Origin: G942493375 sp942493375
Lineage (GTDB): Bacteria; Armatimonadota; UBA5829
NCBI GenBank assembly: GCA_942493375.1
Contig: OW818698.1
Span: 4,092,001 to 4,156,000, forward strand
Length of the DNA stretch: 64,000 nucleotides
Reading direction: 5' to 3'
Within the stretch, counting starts at the first letter, position 1. Each line of letters starts with the position of its first letter. The position numbers were made by a program, and so were the translations under genes. Shown piece by piece: positions 34,000 through 42,212 of this stretch. The notes under the pieces are model-generated. The model did not search any database and was not told the origin of the DNA. It was given only the letters and a program-made list of their open reading frames with translations.

Positions 34000-36459
34000 C
34001 TATTTGTTCTCAAAACCCCTGACGCCGAAGTCTTTACCCCAGGGATTGTCATCTGACATTCCCGATGAGTCAATGGCATTTGCCATCTTCTCCCTCCAGG
34101 TATATACCAAACTGGTATCGTGAGTGTATTCCGACATTGTCTTTACCATACTATCCGAAACATAAATTGCCTTTTTAGCTTTTTTTAGCCACGCCTTCTC
34201 GGATCTAGACAAGTCACTTTTTGCTTCATATTTATTTATAATGTCCTGGAGAATCAATGCATAAGCAGTATCTTCCAGACCGTCCCTGTAGTTTTCAAGC
34301 CTTATGGTGGGAATAAGTTTTCCACCTGCGCCGTAACACATAATAGAACCGTCGCCGTGGAATGGAGTCCAGGACACCGGGTTCCACTTGGTGAATGGTC
34401 CACTTGTTATTGGGGCATTGTCATTCCAGAAGCAAAGAGCATAATAAAGGAACCCATCAGGTCTGTATTTAGCTGTCATCGCTCCCATTAATAGCCTGGC
34501 TTCAATTGCATCGTATTCCACGAACCAGTTGGCGAATGGATGCTGTGGACCGCAGCAGATATACCACCAGACCTTTTTGCCTGCTGCTCTAGCGACCGAT
34601 GCCTGCTTAACATCGAAACTGGGAGTTAGAGGAGTCCAGCCATCGATTGACTTTACGACTGAATCGACACCAAAGCTGTGGTCGTAAGCTGTTGTCAAAA
34701 TAAATGTCCCAGGGAATGCCTTTTTTAGGGCTATAACAGCCTTCTCAAGTGCGGGGAACTGATCGGGTGGCTGCTCATCGAAGCCATATATGTATGCATG
34801 GTCGTTGATACCGAGTTCTTTGGACTTTTCATACATTGGCTTGAATCTGGCGATATTAGATTCGACATCTCCGCCGAAGTTGCCATAGTTGAAAGCAACC
34901 AATCTGCCCTGGTCGTGTTTGTATTTAAGTATCTCATAATCAGGAGGACCCGGATCGTACAGGCTGTCATAATCGATGTAGTAATCTGACAGGAAATCGG
35001 CATATTCGTACTTGACCTTCTGATGCCACCTGTCTTTACCTACGATATTGTTGATGATGTGCTGTTTGAACTCCGGTGGAAGAGACGTTGTCGCAGTCGG
35101 TATTGGTGTGCAGTCCGGCATTGTGAATGACCTGACTTTTACCGACAACCCAAACTTTACAGGTTTAGAGCCATTAGCAGTTACTGTTAGACTTCCATTA
35201 TAAACACCGGGAGTCTGCCCTTTGGGAACTCTCACACGTACCCAGAACGTCTGGATATCACCAGGTTTTATGTCCACAGGACCAAGGAAGTTGAGAATAG
35301 GATCAGGCCACCAACCTATATAGGAAACCTGATAAGGCGGCTGTGCCTTGGTCTGAACATAACCCATTACATCGCAGTCAATATTGGATGCAGCTAGAAC
35401 TCCTCCATTCTTTGATTGCAGATCACCGGTGGATACGCTGACGCCTCTGACTGTGCTTATTCCCGATGGCGTAATAGCTACTTGAAATGCTTCTTTTTCA
35501 TTTCGGGCTACACTCAAGTTGACTGTCTTTGCAGCTCTGAGATCAACAGCCATATCCTGGGGTACTATTTTCTGCATAGAATTGGCAAACCCTATCAGCA
35601 TAGGAGATGTTGGTATTCCCTGCTTTTCACAAGCTTTCTGGAGGAATACCAGAGATTGCAATCTGCCGCATTCCATTGTTATGTTGCTTGCAATATCACT
35701 AAAATTAGCAAGTAAGTCAATAGCTGAGTCAGGATTTTTGGCTGCGGATTGAAGCTTATTGAGTTTAGCTCTAATTGCAGCTACACGGAGATCACCGGTT
35801 GACCCCAGTTTCTTTTCACACTCAGAAAGGGCCTTCTCAGCTTGTTTTAACTCAGGTTTCATAAACCCCAGGGTCTGCTTAAGGAAAGCTCCTGGAAGAG
35901 ATGGCTGCTTCTCGCCAGGTTTCACTAGAGTGATATTATCAATATAAAGATAAAGGTCCTTGGGAGCATCAGTAAACAGATGAAAGACCGACATATCTGA
36001 TGTATCCAGAATTGATCCGAGGGTAGATATATCGAATACAAATCGCTTCGATCCTTTGATAGGCAGCATAAAGGTTAACTTGTATCCCTGCCGAAATTCC
36101 CTCTTGCTGTCAGAAATGTAACCGTAAAATACAGGAGCATTAGCAGTAGGATTAGTAATATCGATTACGAGCCTGTCGTAACCTCTCCAGTCTTTTATAG
36201 ATGGCACCGCATCAAACGCTGGCCACTGTTCCATGCCCTGTTTCCAGGCAGGGGTATGAAATTCCATAGAGTATTGACCGGAGGTAGCAAATTGTGTGGA
36301 GCGCTTTAATGTATCCGTTAATGGAGTCCTGAGTTTCCAAACAGCAACGTCTTGGTCGGTCTCAAAGTCGAATACCGTGACTGAGGCAAATACTGGACCG
36401 GTAACAATTATCATTAAAAATAAAACTGCGGAAATCGCCAATTCCTTATAACGAATCAT
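34000..36459 (-). CDS. Secreted DUF4091/GH123-like protein with CBM domain
   Basis: 819 residues: signal peptide, N-terminal carbohydrate-binding sandwich (ASVTVFDFETDQDVAVWKLRT region), a helical linker ~195-275, a beta domain typical of DUF4091 proteins, then the barrel with Asp561-Glu562 in IYGFDEQPPD, the expected GH123 acid pair, and the signature C-terminal block around MCYGAGGKLIPTIRLENYRDGLEDTAY. GH123 releases beta-GalNAc from glycosphingolipids in characterised members. Activity here is inferred. Confidence 0.85.
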   Translation of the reverse strand: MIRYKELAISAVLFLMIIVTGPVFASVTVFDFETDQDVAVWKLRTPLTDTLKRSTQFATSGQYSMEFHTPAWKQGMEQWPAFDAVPSIKDWRGYDRLVIDITNPTANAPVFYGYISDSKREFRQGYKLTFMLPIKGSKRFVFDISTLGSILDTSDMSVFHLFTDAPKDLYLYIDNITLVKPGEKQPSLPGAFLKQTLGFMKPELKQAEKALSECEKKLGSTGDLRVAAIRAKLNKLQSAAKNPDSAIDLLANFSDIASNITMECGRLQSLVFLQKACEKQGIPTSPMLIGFANSMQKIVPQDMAVDLRAAKTVNLSVARNEKEAFQVAITPSGISTVRGVSVSTGDLQSKNGGVLAASNIDCDVMGYVQTKAQPPYQVSYIGWWPDPILNFLGPVDIKPGDIQTFWVRVRVPKGQTPGVYNGSLTVTANGSKPVKFGLSVKVRSFTMPDCTPIPTATTSLPPEFKQHIINNIVGKDRWHQKVKYEYADFLSDYYIDYDSLYDPGPPDYEILKYKHDQGRLVAFNYGNFGGDVESNIARFKPMYEKSKELGINDHAYIYGFDEQPPDQFPALEKAVIALKKAFPGTFILTTAYDHSFGVDSVVKSIDGWTPLTPSFDVKQASVARAAGKKVWWYICCGPQHPFANWFVEYDAIEARLLMGAMTAKYRPDGFLYYALCFWNDNAPITSGPFTKWNPVSWTPFHGDGSIMCYGAGGKLIPTIRLENYRDGLEDTAYALILQDIINKYEAKSDLSRSEKAWLKKAKKAIYVSDSMVKTMSEYTHDTSLVYTWREKMANAIDSSGMSDDNPWGKDFGVRGFENK

Positions 36460-36615
36460 ACTGTTCTCCCTGAATAGTTGTTATGGTGACGTCTGATTTT
36501 ACTGTTTATAGGTTAAGAAATGCAAGATGACCAAATACAGGATCATCTCTGATATTGGTATCCGTCATATATATTAGGCACAATGTGGGTAAAGCTATTA
36601 TTGGGAGGATATGAT

Positions 36616-37254
36616 ATGAAATTAATACGGTATATAGTTGGTATTGTAATACTGTTTGCGCTACCGACAGCGATATTGTGTGCCGAGACGACTAATCCCG
36701 TATATGTCCCGGCAGAGACCAAAGTTGCCGTACTTCCAGTCATTAGTCTGACAGGTGAGCAGTGGGAAAAGCTCAGGCAGTCTCAGATAGATTCAGTATA
36801 TACTGAGAGCAAATCGTTGTTTATCAAACGTGGTTTTAGCATACTGGATAAGGATATTGTTAACACTGCCATTACTGACCTAAAAGTAGACCTTACAGAC
36901 GACTCACAAAATTACAAGGATTCCCTCTACCAGATAGGTCTAAAAGTCGGGGCTGATATAGTGGTGTTTGTCACAATAACAGACTCCACTCAGACAGAAA
37001 GACAGAAAGATCCCAACAATATTTTTGATGATGAGAAAGAAGGCCAAGCCAGGATACGATTGTGGATAATAGACATCGAAAATAATATAGCAGTCCAGAA
37101 TGGAATTCGTTATATTGCGAAGAAACGAGAATTGTTCAAAGTTGGGAGCACGCTGCAGGTGCATGCTGCTAAAGCTGCAGTTACAATTGGTCTGAGTAAA
37201 TTCCTCTCACCTTACAAACCTGTAAAACCGGTGAAAGCTCAAAAGGTACATTAA
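36616..37254 (+). CDS. Secreted protein of unknown function, CsgG/LpoB-like fold possible
   Basis: 212 residues from ATG 36616 (GGAGG at 36604-36608; an in-frame GTG/ATG-like codon at 36583 is less likely). Signal peptide MKLIRYIVGIVILFALPTAILCA. The sequence KVAVLPVISLTGEQWEKL, then a helix, FIKRGFSILDKDIV, VGADIVVFVTITD and RIRLWIIDIE fits the alternating beta/alpha pattern of CsgG/TolB/LpoB-like envelope proteins. The C terminus is Lys/Pro-rich. Divergent from the DUF4091 gene, followed by a terminator. Function not recognised. Confidence 0.7.
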   Translation: MKLIRYIVGIVILFALPTAILCAETTNPVYVPAETKVAVLPVISLTGEQWEKLRQSQIDSVYTESKSLFIKRGFSILDKDIVNTAITDLKVDLTDDSQNYKDSLYQIGLKVGADIVVFVTITDSTQTERQKDPNNIFDDEKEGQARIRLWIIDIENNIAVQNGIRYIAKKRELFKVGSTLQVHAAKAAVTIGLSKFLSPYKPVKPVKAQKVH

Positions 37255-37270
37255 TTGTGCTATCGAGAAT

Positions 37271-37304
37271 AATGACTGCCTTGATGTTCCAAAAGGCAGT
37301 CATT
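37271..37304 (+). terminator. Terminator of the 36616 gene
   Basis: AATGACTGCCTT pairs with AAGGCAGTCATT (12 bp) around a 10-nt loop, with a short T tail. Confidence 0.75.
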
Positions 37305-37329
37305 TCATTCGAAGCGCAATAGATATTAC

Positions 37330-37345
37330 CCCGCTAATCAGCGGG
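37330..37345 (-). terminator. Hairpin overlapping the stop of the 1137-residue gene
   Basis: CCCGCT and AGCGGG form a 6-bp stem with a 4-nt loop that spans the stop codon at 37338-37340 on the minus strand. Confidence 0.4.
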
Positions 37346-40300
37346 ATAACTTCTCAATTGCTTCAGCCAATTTCACACGATAAGTCCGGTACTCCGATGC
37401 AGGCCATTTTGCATCGTGTTCTCTTTCTCCCAACTTAAATGATGACAGCTTATCTTCCAGCAGTTTTCTTGAAGCTTGAGCCGAAGGGTGGTTGGGCTTC
37501 AGTTTGAGTAGATTAGACAGAGTAAGCATATAGCGGTAGTCATCAATACCGGCTCGAATGTCTCTGTCAAAATGGATGGTAGGTATTAATTCTCCCTTAG
37601 CATTTGTGACACACCATGCATAGTCATCTTCCCGGCAGTCCAGAGCATAGTAAGGGTCACCTGCACTGGCATTCCAGTGCCATGACAAGCGGAACTTCAT
37701 GGCATATTCTTTTGCACATTTATACATGTATGTGCCGAAAGTCCAGCGATTCCCCCCGTTATAAAATGCCCAGTTGTTACCTGCGTCGTGGATGACATTG
37801 ATGGCTGCTTCATCATGCAAATTTAAATTGGCAATTTTGAGGGCTTTAACCAAAGGTAAGTGTGGATCATCGGGTTTGGGATTTTCAATACTTGTAGCTC
37901 CTGTTGTGAGTAGACCTTCCGGAGCTGCTTCTCTCCATACCTGAGCATTAGATGCTGAGCGGATTGCAGCTTCTCCAAGTGGTTCATCACACAGGTTGTA
38001 TGCATTTGGAAGCCAGTTTGCAGCCCTGGCATGAGCATCCACAGGAGTCAAAACAGCACGCAGAAAGTCTGTATATTTGTTAAAACCAGCGTTATGCATT
38101 GCGTTTTCATCTATGAAATAGTTATCAAAGCCTACTATCCCGCCATTATAGTTGATAACCATTTTGAAGCCTGCTGCTCGGGCTTCAGCCATCTCTTTGT
38201 CGGCTTGGGTAAAATCAATAACAGGTTTGCCATCTTTCCACTCACTGGCGCGCAGCGTTGGGATGCCGGAGAATGCAGTCAAGCCATATTCCCTCATCTT
38301 AGCCAGGCAGTTGAGATACATTTTATGGTTATAATCCCCCAGGTCCTCTTCGTACCATGGCAGACTAATATTACATCCCCAGGGGCCGGCGGGAACGTCC
38401 AGAGCATCAAGTTTTCTTGAGAAAAGACGTGCAGAGAGACCCAGAGTCTGCGATTTTCCTCCGGCATACGTCAGTTTGATCTTACCTTTATAGGTTCCAG
38501 ATTTGATGTTGTCCGGTACATGTATTGTCATCCAGACTGTTGTTGTAACGCCCTTTTTCAAGGTTGCAGTATTTTTCGGCATTATCAAACGAGGAGCGAT
38601 CGTATAAACGCTGCCTTCTGCAGTAATACGTGTCAGTCTGTGCAATACAACCCCTGATTTGAGAGCCTTATTAGAAATGCGCACACCATTTGGTCCAGTC
38701 AGATCAGTAGCCGTGATTGTGATCATTCCAAGGTCTTTTAACGGAGTGATGGAGAATACGACTGGCTCCATCTGGCCTGCGGATGCTGTAACTGAGAGAC
38801 GTCTGGTTACCTCTTCTTTTCGTGGGACTGCATTGACCGGAACATCCTGCATCCAGTCGCGTGACCAAATTACTAGTCCCTGCGACTTTTCAACTGCCGT
38901 CGGAACGTAGTTGGGAATAACACCCTTTGCATCTTTGCGGCCATCAGGCAGGATTCGCTTGAAATAGTTGTCGAAATAGAACCGCCGTCTTTCACGCAGG
39001 TTGGCGAGGTATTTTTTACCTCCGTCTGACTGAGACACTGGGTAAATCACAAGTGCGGAGACAGTATTAGCCCAGTTCTGCCCTAAGAACTCCAGGAAGA
39101 GCTGGCCATCTTTTACATCGACATCAAACTCCTTTTCCTGGAAATATGGTATCTGGTATTTATCAAACGTATTCTCCAACGGACTATCTTCAACGTCAGC
39201 AAATCTGAAGTATTTTTTTGTAAAAGCCTGCAGATCAAGCTTATCATGGACTACCTCAACACCGTTGGCTTTTACAATTCGCTCCCGGTATATCTGATAC
39301 TCTCCCCAGAACCCCGACGGTCCATCCAGATTGACGAACACATGATACTTACCGTTAGGCACATCGACAGCAAACCCACCACTTTCGATACAGATGCTGA
39401 CAGCATATAAAGGATCAGGCTGAAGAAAATCAAACGCTCTCCATATCTTTGCATCTTTCAAGCCATACCCTCGACCTGGAGAATACAGTGTGGCCGGCGT
39501 AATCCGCGTAAATCCAGGCATCGGCTGGCTGGTGCCCGGAGTAAATGAATAAGCAAGCAACCCGGGGACTTTGACACTGTCAGACATGTCGCGTTCAAGG
39601 CGAATATTGTCGAAAAAGACAGGTGCTTTTGGGCTGCCGATGCCCATGGCAACTCTGGTTATGTTGGTTTTATCGAGAGGTCTTCCAGGGCGGCTCTTTT
39701 CCCCTACATATAAATCAGTCGGGATAACAACTGTCGACTGACCCGGTGGAATAACAGTGTTGTAGTTGACGCGTGTCCAGTAGTCAGTTGTCGCCTTATC
39801 GCGGACCTCGAAGTAAAACTGCACAGGTTCGGTTGACGCGTTATAGGCATCGAGTTTTATGAAGTCATATCCTGACCAATTCTGGGGAGTATCCCACGAC
39901 AGATAATCTTTGTCAATCTTCAGTGCATATTTCCCGTCAGTTGCATGTTCCTGAACGACTTTTACGTTTTCAGCTGGAGAAATCGGGTTTACTTTTCCGT
40001 CTTCAAAACTTGCAAGCAGTAGAGACTGTGGACCTTGATTGACAGACATGCTGGCTGCAAGAGCAGCTCCGCAAGCGTAGCATTTATCCCACTCAAGCAT
40101 GTTTCGGTATCCACAGTCTGGACAACGAACAGCGGTTGCATTATCAAGAGGATCAGGGGGAGCGATGGGATTTTCTTCACTTCCAAACACGGGGGTCTCA
40201 GTTACAGGAGTAGTGTTGGGCACACGGATTAGTTCAGCATCATCCACCCACAGACGCCCGGTCCCCCACAGACCTATTCGCAGAACCGCATCCTGTTTTG

Positions 40301-40751
40301 TAGTAATGTCCTTTACAAGTACCAGGCGAGTCCAGCCGAACGTGCCGGATTTTGTCAACGGATAGTAGCGATCATCTCCAGTGTTGAAGTCCTCCGAAGT
40401 GCCCCAATTCCCAGGAGAAATGTCGAGTCCACGTATATAACAAGCAAACCGATAACGTCCAGGCTCCAGAGTGACGGTTGGCGAATAAAGACGTATTTTA
40501 CCGCCTTGTGCACCGATCAACTCAGCACTGGTCTTTCCTGTCCGAGCCAGGAGTCCATTACGAAACTCGCAAGCTCCCTCAAAAACCCATCCACTCCAGG
40601 CAGCATAAGGAATACCGAACTGGTTTTTTGGTTGAACCTGCTCAATGGATGGATCTAAAATGAGATTGACAGGGGTTTGAGCGTGCAAGCAGGAGGTTGA
40701 GATTAACAGCAAAAAAGCTGCTGTGAGTACCAGAACTGTTTTTAGCTTCAT
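37338..40751 (-). CDS. Large secreted DUF4091/GH123-like protein with internal zinc ribbon
   Basis: 1137 residues. Signal peptide (VLVLTAAFLLLISTSCLHA), a carbohydrate-binding sandwich to about residue 195, then a four-Cys zinc-ribbon (Cys210, Cys213, Cys224, Cys227; CPDCGY and CYACGAAL). A second CBM-like region (to ~395) and a further beta domain with VFVNLDGPSG follow. The DUF4091-type module occupies the C-terminal half, with Asp922-Glu923 in YNLCDEPLGE at the expected catalytic position and the ending IPTIHFDRDIRAGIDDYRYML. Probably a glycosidase; substrate unknown. The zinc ribbon in an exported protein is unusual. Confidence 0.82.
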   Translation of the reverse strand: MKLKTVLVLTAAFLLLISTSCLHAQTPVNLILDPSIEQVQPKNQFGIPYAAWSGWVFEGACEFRNGLLARTGKTSAELIGAQGGKIRLYSPTVTLEPGRYRFACYIRGLDISPGNWGTSEDFNTGDDRYYPLTKSGTFGWTRLVLVKDITTKQDAVLRIGLWGTGRLWVDDAELIRVPNTTPVTETPVFGSEENPIAPPDPLDNATAVRCPDCGYRNMLEWDKCYACGAALAASMSVNQGPQSLLLASFEDGKVNPISPAENVKVVQEHATDGKYALKIDKDYLSWDTPQNWSGYDFIKLDAYNASTEPVQFYFEVRDKATTDYWTRVNYNTVIPPGQSTVVIPTDLYVGEKSRPGRPLDKTNITRVAMGIGSPKAPVFFDNIRLERDMSDSVKVPGLLAYSFTPGTSQPMPGFTRITPATLYSPGRGYGLKDAKIWRAFDFLQPDPLYAVSICIESGGFAVDVPNGKYHVFVNLDGPSGFWGEYQIYRERIVKANGVEVVHDKLDLQAFTKKYFRFADVEDSPLENTFDKYQIPYFQEKEFDVDVKDGQLFLEFLGQNWANTVSALVIYPVSQSDGGKKYLANLRERRRFYFDNYFKRILPDGRKDAKGVIPNYVPTAVEKSQGLVIWSRDWMQDVPVNAVPRKEEVTRRLSVTASAGQMEPVVFSITPLKDLGMITITATDLTGPNGVRISNKALKSGVVLHRLTRITAEGSVYTIAPRLIMPKNTATLKKGVTTTVWMTIHVPDNIKSGTYKGKIKLTYAGGKSQTLGLSARLFSRKLDALDVPAGPWGCNISLPWYEEDLGDYNHKMYLNCLAKMREYGLTAFSGIPTLRASEWKDGKPVIDFTQADKEMAEARAAGFKMVINYNGGIVGFDNYFIDENAMHNAGFNKYTDFLRAVLTPVDAHARAANWLPNAYNLCDEPLGEAAIRSASNAQVWREAAPEGLLTTGATSIENPKPDDPHLPLVKALKIANLNLHDEAAINVIHDAGNNWAFYNGGNRWTFGTYMYKCAKEYAMKFRLSWHWNASAGDPYYALDCREDDYAWCVTNAKGELIPTIHFDRDIRAGIDDYRYMLTLSNLLKLKPNHPSAQASRKLLEDKLSSFKLGEREHDAKWPASEYRTYRVKLAEAIEKLSR

Positions 40752-40810
40752 GGACTTCTCCTATGTAACAATAACAAACTGGGTCCTGTTAACCCGATAC
40801 TGTTTACTGT

Positions 40811-40868
40811 TTCCCAGGAGGAACGAAGGATCTACTTAAAAAAGCAGATCCTTCGTTCCTTCCAGGAA
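40811..40868. repeat. Palindromic repeat family A, copy 4 (degenerate)
   Basis: GGAACGAAGGATCT (40820-40833) pairs with AGATCCTTCGTTCC (40846-40859), but the outer TGTCATCCTGA ends are missing or replaced by CCCAGGA / TCCAGGAAA. A small CAGGCT-GGA-AGCCTG palindrome follows at 40880-40894. Confidence 0.65.
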
Positions 40869-40931
40869 ACCTGGGGCGACAGGCTGGAAGCCTGCACCAC
40901 AATAGGATTTTCAACTGCAGCCTGGTTGTTG

Positions 40932-41915
40932 TTATGTGGTAGAAGGTTTTTCAAAGTAGCTTTCGAGCAATTCTTTTGGAGTGCCATTGAACTCGGCTCT
41001 CTGGGAATCTCCCCAATGCTGCTGATCGCCTCCACCGAAGTAGACAATGGTTTTTCCCTTATAATACACCAGCTCAGCATCGCTGGCATTTACTTCGGGG
41101 ATATCGACATTACGGAGTTCATCATGCCAGACATAATCTCGATCATATGTCAGGAAAGGCCTGTCCTCCGGAGCGTCTTCCCAGTTTACCAGGTCTTTCG
41201 AGCGTGTGACCCGTGTCTCCCAGGCTCCAAACAAGTCCTGCAGATAAAGAGTGTAGTAATACCCACCCTCAAAATATAGAGCTGGACCTCCAACATATTT
41301 ATCTTTACCATATATAGCCCCTGGAACTATTTCCCAGTGAATTAAATCATTCGAGGTGCAATATTTGAATGTAAACGCAGGCCATCTGGAGTCATCAGTC
41401 TCATACAGCAGCACAAAGCGCTTGCCATCCCAGCAGACTGCTGTATTAAAAAGATGTTCACCAGCTTCACCTTTAATAACCTGTTGAGAAGTAGACCAGT
41501 TTACCAGGTCATCTGAGTAAGTCATATCTATCTCAGTATAGTAGCGCCATGGTGCGTTGGGGTTGTGCCGCGCTGCGAATACATAGACCCGGTTTTCCCA
41601 CATAAATACATAGCCAAATGAATATCCGACCATGAATTTTGAGACTAGTTCATTGTCCTCAATATTCCAGATCCTGAGAGCATCTTCCATAAAACGCGTA
41701 TCCGGAGCCGCTCCTGGCAGGTCAAAATACTTAGGCCAGTTTTCAATTCTATACAATTTGCCTTTGAAGACAAAGGGGGTAACCTCACCCATCGGGCCAG
41801 AAACCCGGCTAACTTTAACTAAAGGATTAGTCCACTTCAAAACACTTCCTCCTGTAGAACCCAGAGCTAATGCATATCTAGTTCCATTCGCCGCAACCAC
41901 AACAGTTTCCTGCAT
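40932..41915 (-). CDS. GH43-like five-bladed propeller protein
   Basis: 327 residues, no evident signal peptide, so possibly cytoplasmic. The repeating strands with Trp/Tyr and acidic positions (GEVTPFVFKGKLYRIENW, DALRIWNIEDNEL, YVFMWENRVYVFAA, MTYSDDLVNWS, CTSNDLIHWEI, RSKDLVNWEDAPE, AELVYYKGKTIVYFGGG) fit the GH43/GH117-type beta-propeller. Glycosidase or sugar-binding; substrate unclear. No strong ribosome site before the ATG at 41915. It lies between an AAGG-type palindrome and the groESL operon. Confidence 0.75.
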   Translation of the reverse strand: MQETVVVAANGTRYALALGSTGGSVLKWTNPLVKVSRVSGPMGEVTPFVFKGKLYRIENWPKYFDLPGAAPDTRFMEDALRIWNIEDNELVSKFMVGYSFGYVFMWENRVYVFAARHNPNAPWRYYTEIDMTYSDDLVNWSTSQQVIKGEAGEHLFNTAVCWDGKRFVLLYETDDSRWPAFTFKYCTSNDLIHWEIVPGAIYGKDKYVGGPALYFEGGYYYTLYLQDLFGAWETRVTRSKDLVNWEDAPEDRPFLTYDRDYVWHDELRNVDIPEVNASDAELVYYKGKTIVYFGGGDQQHWGDSQRAEFNGTPKELLESYFEKPSTT

Positions 41916-41948
41916 ATAGCTTAGCCGACTACATTAAAGGGGAAAATC

Positions 41949-42142
41949 ATCCGCAGATTTCGCAGATTTACGCAGATTAGGAAAGGGATTATTAACCATG
42001 GAATATGTTGCATGAATGCACTCGGTTTATGCTCTAGATGATGTGGGGTGATATGAGACAAGGACATTTATAAGTGGAATAAATGGGAGAAAATGAATAT
42101 CTTTTCTTCCCTAATCTGCGAAAATCTGCGAAATCTGCGGAT
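41949..42142. repeat. Inverted repeat pair built from CGCAGATTT units
   Basis: Arms 41949-41981 and 42110-42142 are 33 nt, complementary except for one base, and each contains three near-copies of CGCAGATT. The 128-nt centre has no ORF of note. The structure resembles a short non-autonomous mobile element or a large RNA hairpin between the GH43-like gene and groEL. Confidence 0.75.
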
Positions 42143-42159
42143 AATTCAAGGATAATCAC

Positions 42160-42187
42160 AAACGGCCCCGCATTTGCGAGGCCGTTT
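42160..42187 (-). terminator. Intrinsic terminator of groEL
   Basis: AAACGGCC and GGCCGTTT form an 8-bp outer stem with an inner CGC/GCG, 25 nt past the groEL stop on the minus strand. Confidence 0.8.
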
Positions 42188-42212
42188 GAACTAACTGATT
42201 GTAGTGGATGGA

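Noticed and set aside
26176..42000. Polysaccharide-utilisation locus with SusC/SusD
   Set aside because: No TonB-dependent receptor or SusD-like lipoprotein was found in any frame, and genes are in several orientations.
41949..42142. CGCAGATTT tandem units as a CRISPR array
   Set aside because: Units are adjacent without spacers and are arranged as an inverted repeat pair, not as a direct-repeat array; no cas genes nearby.
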